From: Novipirellula herctigrandis
GTDB lineage: Bacteria; Planctomycetota; Planctomycetia; Pirellulales; Pirellulaceae
Assembly: GCA_007859835.1 (NCBI GenBank)
Contig: SJPJ01000001.1
Span: 4,755,078-4,819,077 of the forward strand
Reading direction: 5' to 3'
Length of the DNA stretch: 64,000 bases
Part shown: piece after piece, positions 45,535 through 54,739 of the stretch
How positions within the stretch are numbered: the first letter of the stretch is position 1
Layout: the number at the start of each line of letters is the position of its first letter
The notes under the pieces: generated by a model
Told to the model about the DNA's origin: nothing
Seen by the model: only the letters and a program-made list of their open reading frames with translations
Database searches by the model: none
Made by a program: the position numbers and the translations under genes

Positions 45535-45899
45535 ATCTTTCGAAACTGGGTGCGCGACTTGATTCGTATGTCGTTGGTTGATCTTCTGCAATGAGGTGCA
45601 ACCACAGAGTTGGTTCATTTTGATGTAACATTTGGAACGACAATCGCTTGGCAAGGATTGCTGTTACCAATGAGGTGGTTTCGGCGTGCCGGATCACCCA
45701 GCGGGTTGCCTATCTCGCGCAGGATTCGGAGTAGTCGCGTCGACGAAGGTTAGCAGGAATTGGTTTTCGTTCCGCTGTAAAAATGTTCCTTCGAATGATC
45801 GACAGCGGTAGGGGCAGCGTTTAGACTTAGTTCACAGCTTGTGTGGGGGGAGTCATTCCACTCACCTTCGATTGACTTCAAAACCTGCTGAGAACCAAG
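45535..45899. other. 365-base gap with no visible gene
   Basis: No ORF with coding character and no RNA gene could be recognised between the hcp2 terminator and the next gene. The promoter for the secreted-protein gene is expected in the second half, but no clear boxes stand out. Near 45846-45850 a run of six G residues precedes the ORF. Confidence 0.4.
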
Positions 45900-46736
45900 A
45901 TGCAAAAACGAAGATTGGCCCGATTGGTGATACCGCTGCTACTGTGTTCAATGTTCCTACCAGCAGCGAGGGCTCAAGAAACGAAAACCAAACCTGTGTC
46001 CGGTGCGGTGAAGGCTCTCGTTGGTACATGGGAACGATCGGGCGGACCGGAGAACTGGGTCCCGAAGTTGAAAGTGACTCAGGTAGAAGATGAGCTCCAA
46101 TTTCAGTTTTGGGGAAAAGCTTCCAAGGCAGACAAATCGTTTGGTCCCGCACAAACTCTGCACATCGTATCGCGTTACGGTGAAGGTCAGGCGGAGGACG
46201 CCATTGCGTTTACAACCTATGAAGGCAGTAATGGCGAGATTCACTTTTTCCTGATACTTCAAGAGGGTGTATTGGGGCTGGAAAGTGTGAAGATCGTAGA
46301 CAATGCTCCTTCGAACAATCGGCTTGTCAGCTGCACCTACACCAAACAAGGTGCTGAAAAGGCACTAACGAATGACTCGGAGGAAGACGAGCAAATGGCT
46401 GACGCGACAGACGCCGAATCAAAGACACTCGACGCAAAAGAGAAAGTGGAACCTAAGAAAGGCAAAATCGCCGGACGCATTGAGACCGCCAGCACGATGC
46501 GAGGAACACTCGTGCTTTCTCCATCGCCAGAGTCTGTCCAACCGCAAAGCGGAATTGCAGTGGGATCGACCAACCCGCAATTCAGTTTTTCCGATGTTCC
46601 CGAAGGGGAATACGGTCTTGAATTTCGAGGAACCATTAATGGGGTCACAAAAAATATTGTCTGGACAGGACTCGAAGTGGATTTAGAGGCCGCAGAACCA
46701 ACGACGTTGTCGCTCCGCAACGCCGCAGCAAATTAG
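45900..46736 (+). CDS. Secreted protein sharing its C-terminal domain with the first giant protein
   Basis: The 278-residue product has a signal peptide (MQKRRLARLVIPLLLC..., cleavage after AARA at about residue 25). Residues 30-145 (VKALVGTWERSGGPENW, IVSRYGEGQAEDAIAFTTYEG) look like a lipocalin-like beta-barrel. After an acidic linker the last ~90 residues begin KGKIAGRIETASTMRGTLVL and match the C-terminus of the 30-35 kb giant protein through TNPQFSFSDVPEGEYGLEFRG. This shared beta-sandwich resembles carboxypeptidase-regulatory-like domains. Function unknown. The shared domain and place suggest that both work in the same envelope structure (inference). Confidence 0.8.
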   Translation: MQKRRLARLVIPLLLCSMFLPAARAQETKTKPVSGAVKALVGTWERSGGPENWVPKLKVTQVEDELQFQFWGKASKADKSFGPAQTLHIVSRYGEGQAEDAIAFTTYEGSNGEIHFFLILQEGVLGLESVKIVDNAPSNNRLVSCTYTKQGAEKALTNDSEEDEQMADATDAESKTLDAKEKVEPKKGKIAGRIETASTMRGTLVLSPSPESVQPQSGIAVGSTNPQFSFSDVPEGEYGLEFRGTINGVTKNIVWTGLEVDLEAAEPTTLSLRNAAAN

Positions 46737-46755
46737 AGGTGCTCGAAGTCGCTCT

Positions 46756-46786
46756 GCTACAGCCGCGCTAAGCGTTAGGCCGTAGC
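46756..46786. repeat. Imperfect palindrome spanning the 3' end of the methyltransferase gene
   Basis: gctacagcc and ggccgtagc pair with one mismatch around a loop holding gcgctaagcgtta. The hairpin separates two convergent genes and supplies the last codons and stop of the minus-strand gene. It may serve as a bidirectional terminator or be a dispersed intergenic repeat. Confidence 0.55.
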
Positions 46787-47298
46787 ATTTTACATCGCAT
46801 GTCGTCTTGACCGTAGCAGATCAATAGTCTCGTTTGGGGCGAAGCAATGGCGGCAAACATTCGTTCGATGTCTGCGACTTGGCCTGGCCAGCTATAGACG
46901 AAGAACACATCGGCTTGTTCCCTCCACTGCAGCAAGTCGCCACATTTGATTCGAGCCAATAGGCCAAATTTGGCAAGCAGCGTTTGGGACGCTTGAACCA
47001 ACTCAGGCGAGATTTCAACGCCCTGCGCTTCGAAACCGAGTATCTCCGCCAATCCGGTGGCAATTCCGAAACCACTGCCCAGTTCACAAAACTTGCCGCG
47101 GGGCAATGCATCCAATTTGCTCCAGAGCATTTCGTAGTTACTCGGTACGAACCCAAACTCATCAACGGTTTTGAAACTCGCTCGACCTGCCTCGATGAAC
47201 TGCTGTGCAAGCGGCGTGAGTTCTCGCCCGGTACCTTCTAGGTCCACTTCGCAAAGTGCATCTTCATCGTCAATTGGTCGATTCGATTCTCGAGTCAT
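46768..47298 (-). CDS. Class I SAM-dependent methyltransferase
   Basis: The 176-residue product starts at ATG MTRESNRPIDDED. A start 22 codons upstream would add a hydrophobic run and lacks support. Motif I is FCELGSGFGIATGLAEILG, the acidic residue follows in AQGVEISPELVQAS, and GDLLQWREQADVFFVYSWPG is the motif IV region. The C-terminus is short, so the Rossmann sheet may be incomplete or end early at the palindrome-derived tail LRPNA. Substrate unknown. The gene is divergent from the YTV-like gene. Confidence 0.75.
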   Translation of the reverse strand: MTRESNRPIDDEDALCEVDLEGTGRELTPLAQQFIEAGRASFKTVDEFGFVPSNYEMLWSKLDALPRGKFCELGSGFGIATGLAEILGFEAQGVEISPELVQASQTLLAKFGLLARIKCGDLLQWREQADVFFVYSWPGQVADIERMFAAIASPQTRLLICYGQDDMRCKMLRPNA

Positions 47299-47446
47299 CT
47301 GGGGCACCCGAAACAAAAAGGAGGATAAAAGGAAATAGCTTACCAGTTCTGATTTGACGTGCACTATTCGCGACCTACGTTTCAGGGGTCATCTCCAAGT
47401 TGGGGGTGGCGTATATAGATCAAACAATGTTGGAGTTTGCGTGGTG

Positions 47447-48286
47447 ATGTCGAGTTTTCGAATGCAAATCGGTGGTGTTTTCCTTTCAATCCTGCTAACT
47501 GGACCTGCTGCATGGGCCGGTGGACTCTGCTCGCATTGCGGCGGCACGGGACACTGCGAAAAAATGGTCCCTGTTACCGTGACAAAAATGAAAATGGTGG
47601 AAGAGACCTGCTATCGAGAAGAACAGCAAGTCAAGACGGTTCTGGTGCCCAAGGTAATTCAAGTAGAACAGCTCGTTCCTTATGAGTACACAGCTTGGGT
47701 TCGCGTGAAGAAAGAGGATCCACAGGAACTTGAAATCAAAACGCCAAAATTTCGCTGGGTTGACCAGAAATACACCATCACCGTTCCTGGTAAAGACACG
47801 GTCACCAAGACTCGCAAACGCACCGAAATGGTTCCGACGACGGAAATATGCACGGTGACCGAGGACCATGGATACTATGAAACCAAAATGGTCGCTACCA
47901 AAACCTGTGGCGGTTGTCTCTGCACGGAAAAGAAAGTTTGGTGCCCTTGTCCGGTCGAAGTTCTGAAAGAGAAGACCGTCATGAAGCCGGTTACGATTGA
48001 GGAACCTTACACTTGCGAAGTCGACATTTGCGTGCCGATTGAAAAAACACGCCGAGTAAAAGAGTATTTTACAAAGGTCGAAAAGAAGACCGTCAAGAAT
48101 CCTTACACAACGCTCGAACCTCGCAAGCGAACCAAGATGGTTACCGCGTTTGTGCCGGAAACCGTCCACGAAGAGAAGACCGAAATTTGCACGGTCAAGG
48201 TACCTTACACGGTCGTTCGGGAGGTTCCCGTTCAAGTGACATGCATGGTACCTGAGCAGCAAGCATGCTCGTGCCAATCCAACTGA
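47447..48286 (+). CDS. Secreted YTV-type cysteine-rich repeat protein
   Basis: The 279-residue product begins with a signal peptide (MQIGGVFLSILLTGPAAWAGG). An ATG five codons later is also usable. The mature protein starts with a CSHCGGTGHC motif, then repeats of the type KTVLVPKVIQVEQLVPYEYT, RKRTEMVPTTEICTVTEDHG and KVPYTVVREVPVQVTCMVPE, rich in Tyr-Thr-Val, lysine, glutamate and regularly placed cysteines. This matches the YTV proteins described from Rhodopirellula baltica, thought to be surface or wall-associated. Exact function unknown. There is no obvious link to the T6SS. Confidence 0.72.
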   Translation: MSSFRMQIGGVFLSILLTGPAAWAGGLCSHCGGTGHCEKMVPVTVTKMKMVEETCYREEQQVKTVLVPKVIQVEQLVPYEYTAWVRVKKEDPQELEIKTPKFRWVDQKYTITVPGKDTVTKTRKRTEMVPTTEICTVTEDHGYYETKMVATKTCGGCLCTEKKVWCPCPVEVLKEKTVMKPVTIEEPYTCEVDICVPIEKTRRVKEYFTKVEKKTVKNPYTTLEPRKRTKMVTAFVPETVHEEKTEICTVKVPYTVVREVPVQVTCMVPEQQACSCQSN

Positions 48287-48326
48287 ACTGAATCGCACTG
48301 AGTGATTCAAATCGGGCTGAATCTCG

Positions 48327-49646
48327 CTAAGATTCGCTTACGGGAATTTCGCAGGCGGCGAGGAGTTGTGGCAGTCGTTCATCACCAAACAACGCCCATC
48401 CTCCCGCCGCATCCGCCGATTCGACTAAGATCGATTCGCATGGTTCGACGACCATGCTCGCTAATCCCTTCTTGCCATCGCTGAGCACCGCTTCGAGAAT
48501 ACTCGGCCAACAAAGTCCCAACATGCCGCGAGAGTTGTCGTGATCACTGTCACTCGCACGCATTAACCCCTGCATATACTCAAGCAAGGGTGGCACGTCG
48601 ACATAGGAGCACAGCACAATGATCCCGTCCTGGTTCCAACCTTGCTTGAGCCATTGATCCTGCTGATCGACATCAGTCGATCGAATCATTCTTGGCGACA
48701 CCGACGCAGCAACCTGGCGCGGTAAATTCCCCATCAAGTAGTCGGAGGGACGATCATCCGCAAGCTCTGGCGGATAAAGACCCGTCCTGGCAAAGTCAAT
48801 GATCAACGTCAGTGGACAATGACTCGATAAACGACGCGCCATTTGCGACACATCCGCGATCTCATCTGATTGAGTCGCACGAAATAGCCCCGAATTGCAC
48901 TGCTGAATCGTTAAGCTCAGATCCGCTGGCAATCGCAGCGGTTCCACTTCTCGCTGAGGGACATCCTTTTGCGGGACGGGTCGCTTCGGCACGGCTTTTT
49001 GCGGAACCGCTTTCGGTGGCGAATCCACCGGAGTCAATGGTTTGGGTTCTACGACTGCCGAGCGTGGCCTCGGACTAGGCACTGACGTCGGCACCGGACT
49101 GGGCACCGGACTGGGCACCGGACTGGGCACCGGACTGGGCACCGGAGTCGAAGTCGGCATCGAATCAAAAAACGACTCCTGTTCCGTAGCCACTTCTGCC
49201 GAGCGGATGTCATCGGGGGCCTGCGGACCGAACACCGGAGAATCCGCCACGTGATCCTGTCGTGCGGGCGAGGGTTCAACGTCCGTTGGCTCGTCATGTT
49301 CGGCTGTATCTTCCTTATCCTCCTTGGTCTTTGCATCGGTGGAAAAAGAAGACTCCAGATGGAACACAAAGGTCGTTTTTCCTGCCCGAATGTGATCGCC
49401 ATCGGTCAAGCTCCGCTGCACGACCTGAACATCGTTCACTCGCGTGCCATTGGTACTTTGCAGATCTTCAATGGTGCAGCTATCGTTTTCGACAGAGACT
49501 CGAAAGTGCAATGACGACAACATTGGATCATCGGCAAGAATAATGTCCGCCCGTTCGCTCCGTCCAAAAGACAGCTTTTCACCGCTGCGCAGCAGCCACC
49601 TGGCACCGGTTCGCGGGCCCGATTCTATCGCGATCACAACTCGCAA
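48327..49646 (-). CDS. FHA-domain protein with a Pro-rich linker and unknown C-terminal domain
   Basis: The 439-residue product starts at TTG (GGAG seven bases upstream), with an internal GTG three codons later as the alternative. The FHA domain covers residues 1-100: FGRSERADIILADD, LSSLHFRV and EDLQSTNGTRVND, the residues that bind phosphothreonine. A long linker has (PSPV)n and PQKAVPKRPVPQKDVPQ repeats. The C-terminal ~190 residues (HCPLTLIIDFARTGLYPPEL, NQDGIIVLCSYVDVPPLLEY, GGWALFGDERLPQLL) vaguely recall DUF4123 effector adaptors. FHA proteins of other T6SSs (Fha/TagH) are phosphorylated by PpkA-type kinases to trigger firing. This one may receive the signal from the kinase at 20.8 kb (inference). 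Confidence 0.82.
   Translation of the reverse strand: MRVVIAIESGPRTGARWLLRSGEKLSFGRSERADIILADDPMLSSLHFRVSVENDSCTIEDLQSTNGTRVNDVQVVQRSLTDGDHIRAGKTTFVFHLESSFSTDAKTKEDKEDTAEHDEPTDVEPSPARQDHVADSPVFGPQAPDDIRSAEVATEQESFFDSMPTSTPVPSPVPSPVPSPVPSPVPTSVPSPRPRSAVVEPKPLTPVDSPPKAVPQKAVPKRPVPQKDVPQREVEPLRLPADLSLTIQQCNSGLFRATQSDEIADVSQMARRLSSHCPLTLIIDFARTGLYPPELADDRPSDYLMGNLPRQVAASVSPRMIRSTDVDQQDQWLKQGWNQDGIIVLCSYVDVPPLLEYMQGLMRASDSDHDNSRGMLGLCWPSILEAVLSDGKKGLASMVVEPCESILVESADAAGGWALFGDERLPQLLAACEIPVSES
49091..49146 (-). repeat. 12-bp tandem repeat in the FHA gene
   Basis: gcaccggactgg repeats at 49091, 49103, 49115 and 49127, followed by a variant copy. It encodes the PSPV linker on the minus strand. Length change would keep the frame. 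Confidence 0.85.
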
Positions 49647-49837
49647 ACTGATTCTCCGTTAGTTTGATGGTGAATGACGTGACGACGTCAATCATAACCG
49701 AATTCATCGAAAACCCAGCGTAGCAAAAAACCGAAGTGATTTTCTGGGGGGATTGAAAACAGTATACTGGAGATGGGATCGCAGCAACGGTGCTCTGACG
49801 ACCCAAAGGTCAATCGTCACGAGAAGGGCAGGATTCG

Positions 49838-52800
49838 ATGCGGGATAGCCATTCACCGACACCACGTGCCAGTTGGAGAAAATCAGCACGTTCGGTAACA
49901 CCAGCAGCCGAGGCGGGTGAATTCGGTAGCCGAGGCCGCCAACGTAGACACTTGCTGTTTCGCGTCAGCGCGCTGGTGACGCTTGCGATCGGCATGACCA
50001 TCATCTTAGCCTGGGTGCTACGGCTACGGCCTGACCGTGATGTGCCGTTAATCGTCGCGGCCGTCTCTCAATCGGCACCTCGTTTGGGATCCGACCCGCT
50101 TTCGATTCCGCCAAATCCGTTTGGAAAAGAAGACGCTCGGTGGTTTAGAGCGTGGTTCAACCGCGAGGCAAACCAGCATGTAGAGTTTCTTAGTACCGTC
50201 GACGAACAGACCGGCCCGATGGAGAAAGCGGGTGATCAGTTGATTAAATCGATCACCACACATTTGGCATCCGCGGTCGCCGGAGGCCCCCGAGGCGATA
50301 TGATCACCGTGTTTGTCACCGCTCAAGGCTTGGTTCATGAAGGCGAACCCTACTTGATCGTCGGCGACAGCCAACCGGGAGATGCCAGCACATGGGTTTC
50401 GGTTGAATCGTTGTTGAAAAGCATCATTGGCAAACTGAAGAAGGACAATCGAGTTGTCTTGTTTCTCGATGCCACGCGCGGCGGAACGATTTGGGATTGG
50501 GGAAAACTTGATGATTCGTTTACCGACCGAGTCGACAAAGTTGTCACGCGAGAGAGCGAAGGCCGAATTGCGGTGATCGTTTCTAGCAGCGAAGGGCAAC
50601 GGAGTTGGTGGGACCCGCGACGTGGACGCAGCTTGTTTGCCAAAGCAATTATTCAATCTTTAACGGGCAGCGGTGATACAAACGAAGACGGCTATATCAC
50701 CGTGGGTGAGGTTGCCGCAGATATTCGTCGCCAAGTTTCAACCGACGCTCAAGCAATATGGGATGCTCGCCAACATCCTGTCCTATTGAGTAAGCAGGCT
50801 GCCGATTGGCGTTTGATCCAGAAGCCAGACAAGATGCCGAGCCCCAACTTTGCGGTCGTGGACGCGGATCGGTTGAGTGGTGTGTTTGACGAGATCGATG
50901 AACTTTGGGACCAACATAATGCAATTGCCAAAACTCCACATCCGCCGTTGGCCACCAATCCGTTAGCATGGTCTGTGTTGGAAAAACAGCTCACACGACT
51001 CGATCAATTGGCTTTGGCCGGTCAAGCTTACGAGGAAGAGCGCAAGACGTTGCAAGCGAATTGCAATAAATTGCTTGGCGAGTTCAAGAGTGGATCGCCA
51101 CGAATACCGAACAAATCGGCTTTGCCTGAGTTGCGATTGGTCGACTACTTTTACAGCGAGCCAGAACCCGATTCGTTTGAACAGCCGACAAACCAAGCTT
51201 TGACGGAGTTGGCAGCCGCGTGGGCGAAAGATCCCACTCCAGAAACCAACGAACTTGGGCCGGAACTTGGTGAAGAGCAAGTCACTCGCATGCTTTGGAC
51301 GTGGTTAATCGACAAACAATTCGAACCGGGATCGCTTGCCGCCGCCGCCTCGTTGCTTGATCGTGTCATGGTGAACCCAAACCAACCGGCGCGGTTTGTC
51401 GAAACACACTTGATTCGCTTATTGACTGCGCCCGACATTTCGAACATTCGCGGCGACCGAGCCGTCGCAATTCTTCAATCGCATCGTGCCAGTCGTGAAG
51501 CAGCATTCACCAAGGATCTTCGAGCGTCGTTCTGGACTCGCAATGCGATGTCCAATTTAGATCGTCAGCGAATGATGTTTTGTGACGCTGCATTGGCCCA
51601 CGCGGAATCAGGTGGTGCCGAAACAAAACTTTCCGTTCTCAGCATGGATGACTACCCAGAGCTTCGCGACCGAGGACAGAAAATCTCGGATGCGTATCGA
51701 TTGCGAGACCAAATGTTTCACGATATCCCGAGAATGGCGGAAACATTGCTTGCCGATGTCGGTGCATTTGAAGACAAAGAAAAAGGCGGGAACTCGGCCG
51801 CGCTGATCCTCGCCGCCACCGATGCCGTCCGATGTTTGGCAGCTCGTTTGCGACTCGTTGATGCGGAGGACAATGTGGGTTTCATTAGCAATAGTCCAAT
51901 CAACGAAATCTCTCGTGCAAAAGCCGACGCGGAAGCCGCAATGCAGCGACTGAATTTACGATTGAGCGAACGGGTGGATGTTGTAAGCGGAACGAAAGCA
52001 AGTGACGAGAGCGGTTTGCGTCAAGCAGTATCACTCTTGCAAGGTTCAGGGGTCTCGATCGCGGCACAACGAAGACGCATCCATCAACGTTTGGTTGAAT
52101 TGATTGGCCAAGATCAAGCCGACTTGACGATTTCTCAAAACGCGACTGGCGGATCTGTTCCATCCGAACCGGACGACCAATGGATCGAGAATCTGAATCG
52201 ATCGATACGGATTCAAGACCAGCATCCTTGGGTCTACTGGCTTACACAAACCAAAGAACTGACCTGTGCTCCCTCTGGCACTGTGGCTTTAGCCGATGGC
52301 GAACAACCACCGCTCTCGGAGTCGTTCGACTCGCAAGGAACCACGCTTCGCAAATCGATTGTCGATCTTGTTGCCCGCGACTTTGGCGACGTCACTCTCC
52401 AGCCTGATAAACTCAGCAAACAAGGCGTTCGGCTGTCATTAGTCCGCAACGACGTTGAGGAATTGGAAACAAATCTACGATGCCAGACGGTGATGCTAAG
52501 TCATCGTCCCAAAGCGATGGAAGATGCGGTTGAGCAGCGGTTCTCGCTAGACATGCAGTTGTTCGTCATGGAGCAAGCGGCCCGCACGCTTCGCGAGTTT
52601 TGGTGTGAAGCAAGAGCCAACGAACAGCCGTTTTTTGCACAGGCTAGCGAACGGTTGCTTCGGGTACAGTCGTTCAAACCATTCTCTACCAAACTCGAAA
52701 AAGTGGATTTATTGGCACAGTTAACGGAGTCGAAATCGGCCGTCAAGGATCTCTCCACCCTAACGGCGCGACCAGCCCAGCAAACCGAGCAACGCCCCCT

Positions 52801-54739
52801 GCTGCAGCAAGTCGCCGGTCGCTCGGTTGCATTCCAACTTGCCCGTCCCCAAGTCCTGCCATCGGGCCAGGTTTCTGTGTGGACTGATCAGGATTCAAAG
52901 TTGTTGTCGTTGAACGATTCGATAGACAAACCTTTGAATACTCCGTTCATGATCGCGAAAGAGCTGTCCACGCTTGACAATACATTTCCCGTGCAATCGT
53001 TCTTTCGCGGCCTGCGACGACGTGGTGGACTGACCGTTCGCATTCCAAGGAATCCTCGAACCGTGCTGTTCCAATTGCCCAACTACGGCCCTCCGTTGGC
53101 GATCGTCCAAGCAGATGAAAAGCATGCGGAAAAGATCGTCTTAGTTTTTGATTGCTCCGGTTCAATGAAGGGAAGCCGACTCAACGAGGCACTTGCCGCA
53201 GTTAAGAAATTTTTGCTGAGTTTACCGAATGACTACAGCATTGGATTGGTGCTCTTTGGTCATCGGTACGGGTGGGTCCAGAACGGCGAGTATATGGTGA
53301 AAGATAGCCGGGACAGCAACAAATGGAAAGTCTTTACGGTTCGCGGTGGACAGAAGGTGGGGTTAGCCTCGCTAAGAGTCGATGATCGTGTTGCCAATCA
53401 TAATCCCAACTTTGATGTCGAAGCAAAAGTCGACCTCGGCCCGCTGAATCAAGGGCACCTACAACGACTGATCGCCGAATTGGACGATCTGTCCGCTGTC
53501 GGGGTTACCCCGACTTATCAAGGGATCAATAAAGCCTATGAAATGTTCGGCGGTTTAGAAGGTCGAATCATCGTCTTAACGGATGGGAAACCACAACTGT
53601 CCGGAGGTTTTGATACAACTCCTTTTCGGCAACAAGCAATGGCAAACTTCGCAAGATCAAAAGACATTTCGTTGAGCATTGTGAACTTTGCCAATCAGGA
53701 TCCGCAGGCCGATTTGAAGCTTGCCTTCCCAGGTTGTGTCAGCAACGCAAAAGACGCAGCCGAATTGACCAACCTGCTTCAAGATACCAGTTATCGGCCA
53801 CGCGTCGCGTGGAAGCGTGATGGGAAAATTCAAAGTGACGAAGTTGAATTCGGCTCGACCGTAGTCCTCGATCGTTGGCCTCCAACCGGTCAGGGGCACA
53901 TTGCCGGACAACCGGTGCGTCCGGCGGAACGATACGAAATCGAAGCGCGGGGACGCAGCGAAGATGAAACCGCCTCTACCGTGGTCCATGTCGAAGGCGG
54001 AGAAGCGTTCGAGTTGCAACTTCGTGATGGAAAATTACTACACGCCCCGTTCCCTCGCCGGCTGCATGTGTTTAGTGAGTTGGACCTCGACGGTGCCGAC
54101 CAAAATCGCTACTCCGTGATCGCATTACCACCCAATGTAAACAACAATCGAGAACTGACATTAAAATTGGTCGTCGAAAACCAATCGCCACAAATGTTTA
54201 CACCGCGACCAAGTGACGCGTGGATTGACTTGGTAGGTTTTGATGCTCAGCGGAGACGAAAGATCCACTACTCGATCAGCCAACCACAGTATGAATCGTC
54301 TCGCGGTGTCCCGATGTTGATTTGTAACGTCGATGATTGGCCGGACTGGGCGAGCAATGTCCAGATCGAGGCATGGTTTCGGTTCGGTGACCCCGAGGCG
54401 GTTCGCAAATCACTTCCGTTACAAAGTCAAGACAGTGTCAAATTAGAGTCGATTCCCGGAGTGAGTTTTCGTATCGAACGAACGCGTGACCCAAAGTTCG
54501 AATTGACTGTAACGGAAACCTACACAGACAGCGCACCCGAAGGCGGACTGCGGTTATTGGCGGACCCACTTCCCGACCAACAAGTCACGAGGTCCTATCA
54601 AAAAGAAGGAGTCGTACAACGCGTTTTCCAATACGAACAACCACCCGAGAATTTACGTGTGTTTGTTACGAAACGCAGTGAGATCACCGATTTAGCACCA
54701 CTCCATGGCCGCGGCAGTATTGCAATTAGCGGTCGTTGA
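49838..54739 (+). CDS. Giant single-pass protein with inactive caspase-like and vWA domains (copy 2)
   Basis: The product has 1633 residues. A basic cytoplasmic tail and one membrane helix (about 39-62) precede an extracytoplasmic part. Residues ~90-330 have the peptidase C14 layout: DMITVFVTAQGLVHEGEPYL with Gln163 where His is expected, VVLFLDATRGG with Thr213 where Cys is expected, then VIVSSSEGQRSWW, GRSLFAKAIIQSLTGSGD and TNEDGYITVGEV. It is therefore probably inactive. A long helical region follows, matching copy 1 around TPHPPLATNPLAW. From ~1098 lies a vWA domain with an intact MIDAS: DCSGS at 1105-1109, GVTPTYQGI and VLTDGKP. A beta-rich C-terminal region ends it. It is divergent from the FHA gene. 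The partner and role are unknown. Confidence 0.8.
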   Translation: MRDSHSPTPRASWRKSARSVTPAAEAGEFGSRGRQRRHLLFRVSALVTLAIGMTIILAWVLRLRPDRDVPLIVAAVSQSAPRLGSDPLSIPPNPFGKEDARWFRAWFNREANQHVEFLSTVDEQTGPMEKAGDQLIKSITTHLASAVAGGPRGDMITVFVTAQGLVHEGEPYLIVGDSQPGDASTWVSVESLLKSIIGKLKKDNRVVLFLDATRGGTIWDWGKLDDSFTDRVDKVVTRESEGRIAVIVSSSEGQRSWWDPRRGRSLFAKAIIQSLTGSGDTNEDGYITVGEVAADIRRQVSTDAQAIWDARQHPVLLSKQAADWRLIQKPDKMPSPNFAVVDADRLSGVFDEIDELWDQHNAIAKTPHPPLATNPLAWSVLEKQLTRLDQLALAGQAYEEERKTLQANCNKLLGEFKSGSPRIPNKSALPELRLVDYFYSEPEPDSFEQPTNQALTELAAAWAKDPTPETNELGPELGEEQVTRMLWTWLIDKQFEPGSLAAAASLLDRVMVNPNQPARFVETHLIRLLTAPDISNIRGDRAVAILQSHRASREAAFTKDLRASFWTRNAMSNLDRQRMMFCDAALAHAESGGAETKLSVLSMDDYPELRDRGQKISDAYRLRDQMFHDIPRMAETLLADVGAFEDKEKGGNSAALILAATDAVRCLAARLRLVDAEDNVGFISNSPINEISRAKADAEAAMQRLNLRLSERVDVVSGTKASDESGLRQAVSLLQGSGVSIAAQRRRIHQRLVELIGQDQADLTISQNATGGSVPSEPDDQWIENLNRSIRIQDQHPWVYWLTQTKELTCAPSGTVALADGEQPPLSESFDSQGTTLRKSIVDLVARDFGDVTLQPDKLSKQGVRLSLVRNDVEELETNLRCQTVMLSHRPKAMEDAVEQRFSLDMQLFVMEQAARTLREFWCEARANEQPFFAQASERLLRVQSFKPFSTKLEKVDLLAQLTESKSAVKDLSTLTARPAQQTEQRPLLQQVAGRSVAFQLARPQVLPSGQVSVWTDQDSKLLSLNDSIDKPLNTPFMIAKELSTLDNTFPVQSFFRGLRRRGGLTVRIPRNPRTVLFQLPNYGPPLAIVQADEKHAEKIVLVFDCSGSMKGSRLNEALAAVKKFLLSLPNDYSIGLVLFGHRYGWVQNGEYMVKDSRDSNKWKVFTVRGGQKVGLASLRVDDRVANHNPNFDVEAKVDLGPLNQGHLQRLIAELDDLSAVGVTPTYQGINKAYEMFGGLEGRIIVLTDGKPQLSGGFDTTPFRQQAMANFARSKDISLSIVNFANQDPQADLKLAFPGCVSNAKDAAELTNLLQDTSYRPRVAWKRDGKIQSDEVEFGSTVVLDRWPPTGQGHIAGQPVRPAERYEIEARGRSEDETASTVVHVEGGEAFELQLRDGKLLHAPFPRRLHVFSELDLDGADQNRYSVIALPPNVNNNRELTLKLVVENQSPQMFTPRPSDAWIDLVGFDAQRRRKIHYSISQPQYESSRGVPMLICNVDDWPDWASNVQIEAWFRFGDPEAVRKSLPLQSQDSVKLESIPGVSFRIERTRDPKFELTVTETYTDSAPEGGLRLLADPLPDQQVTRSYQKEGVVQRVFQYEQPPENLRVFVTKRSEITDLAPLHGRGSIAISGR

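Noticed and set aside
45900-46736. TssJ lipoprotein
   Set aside because: The signal peptide lacks a lipobox cysteine at the cleavage point (AARA-Q), and the sequence does not match TssJ.
48327-49646. DUF4123 assignment as certain
   Set aside because: Resemblance is only by general pattern, so it is kept as a low-certainty suggestion.
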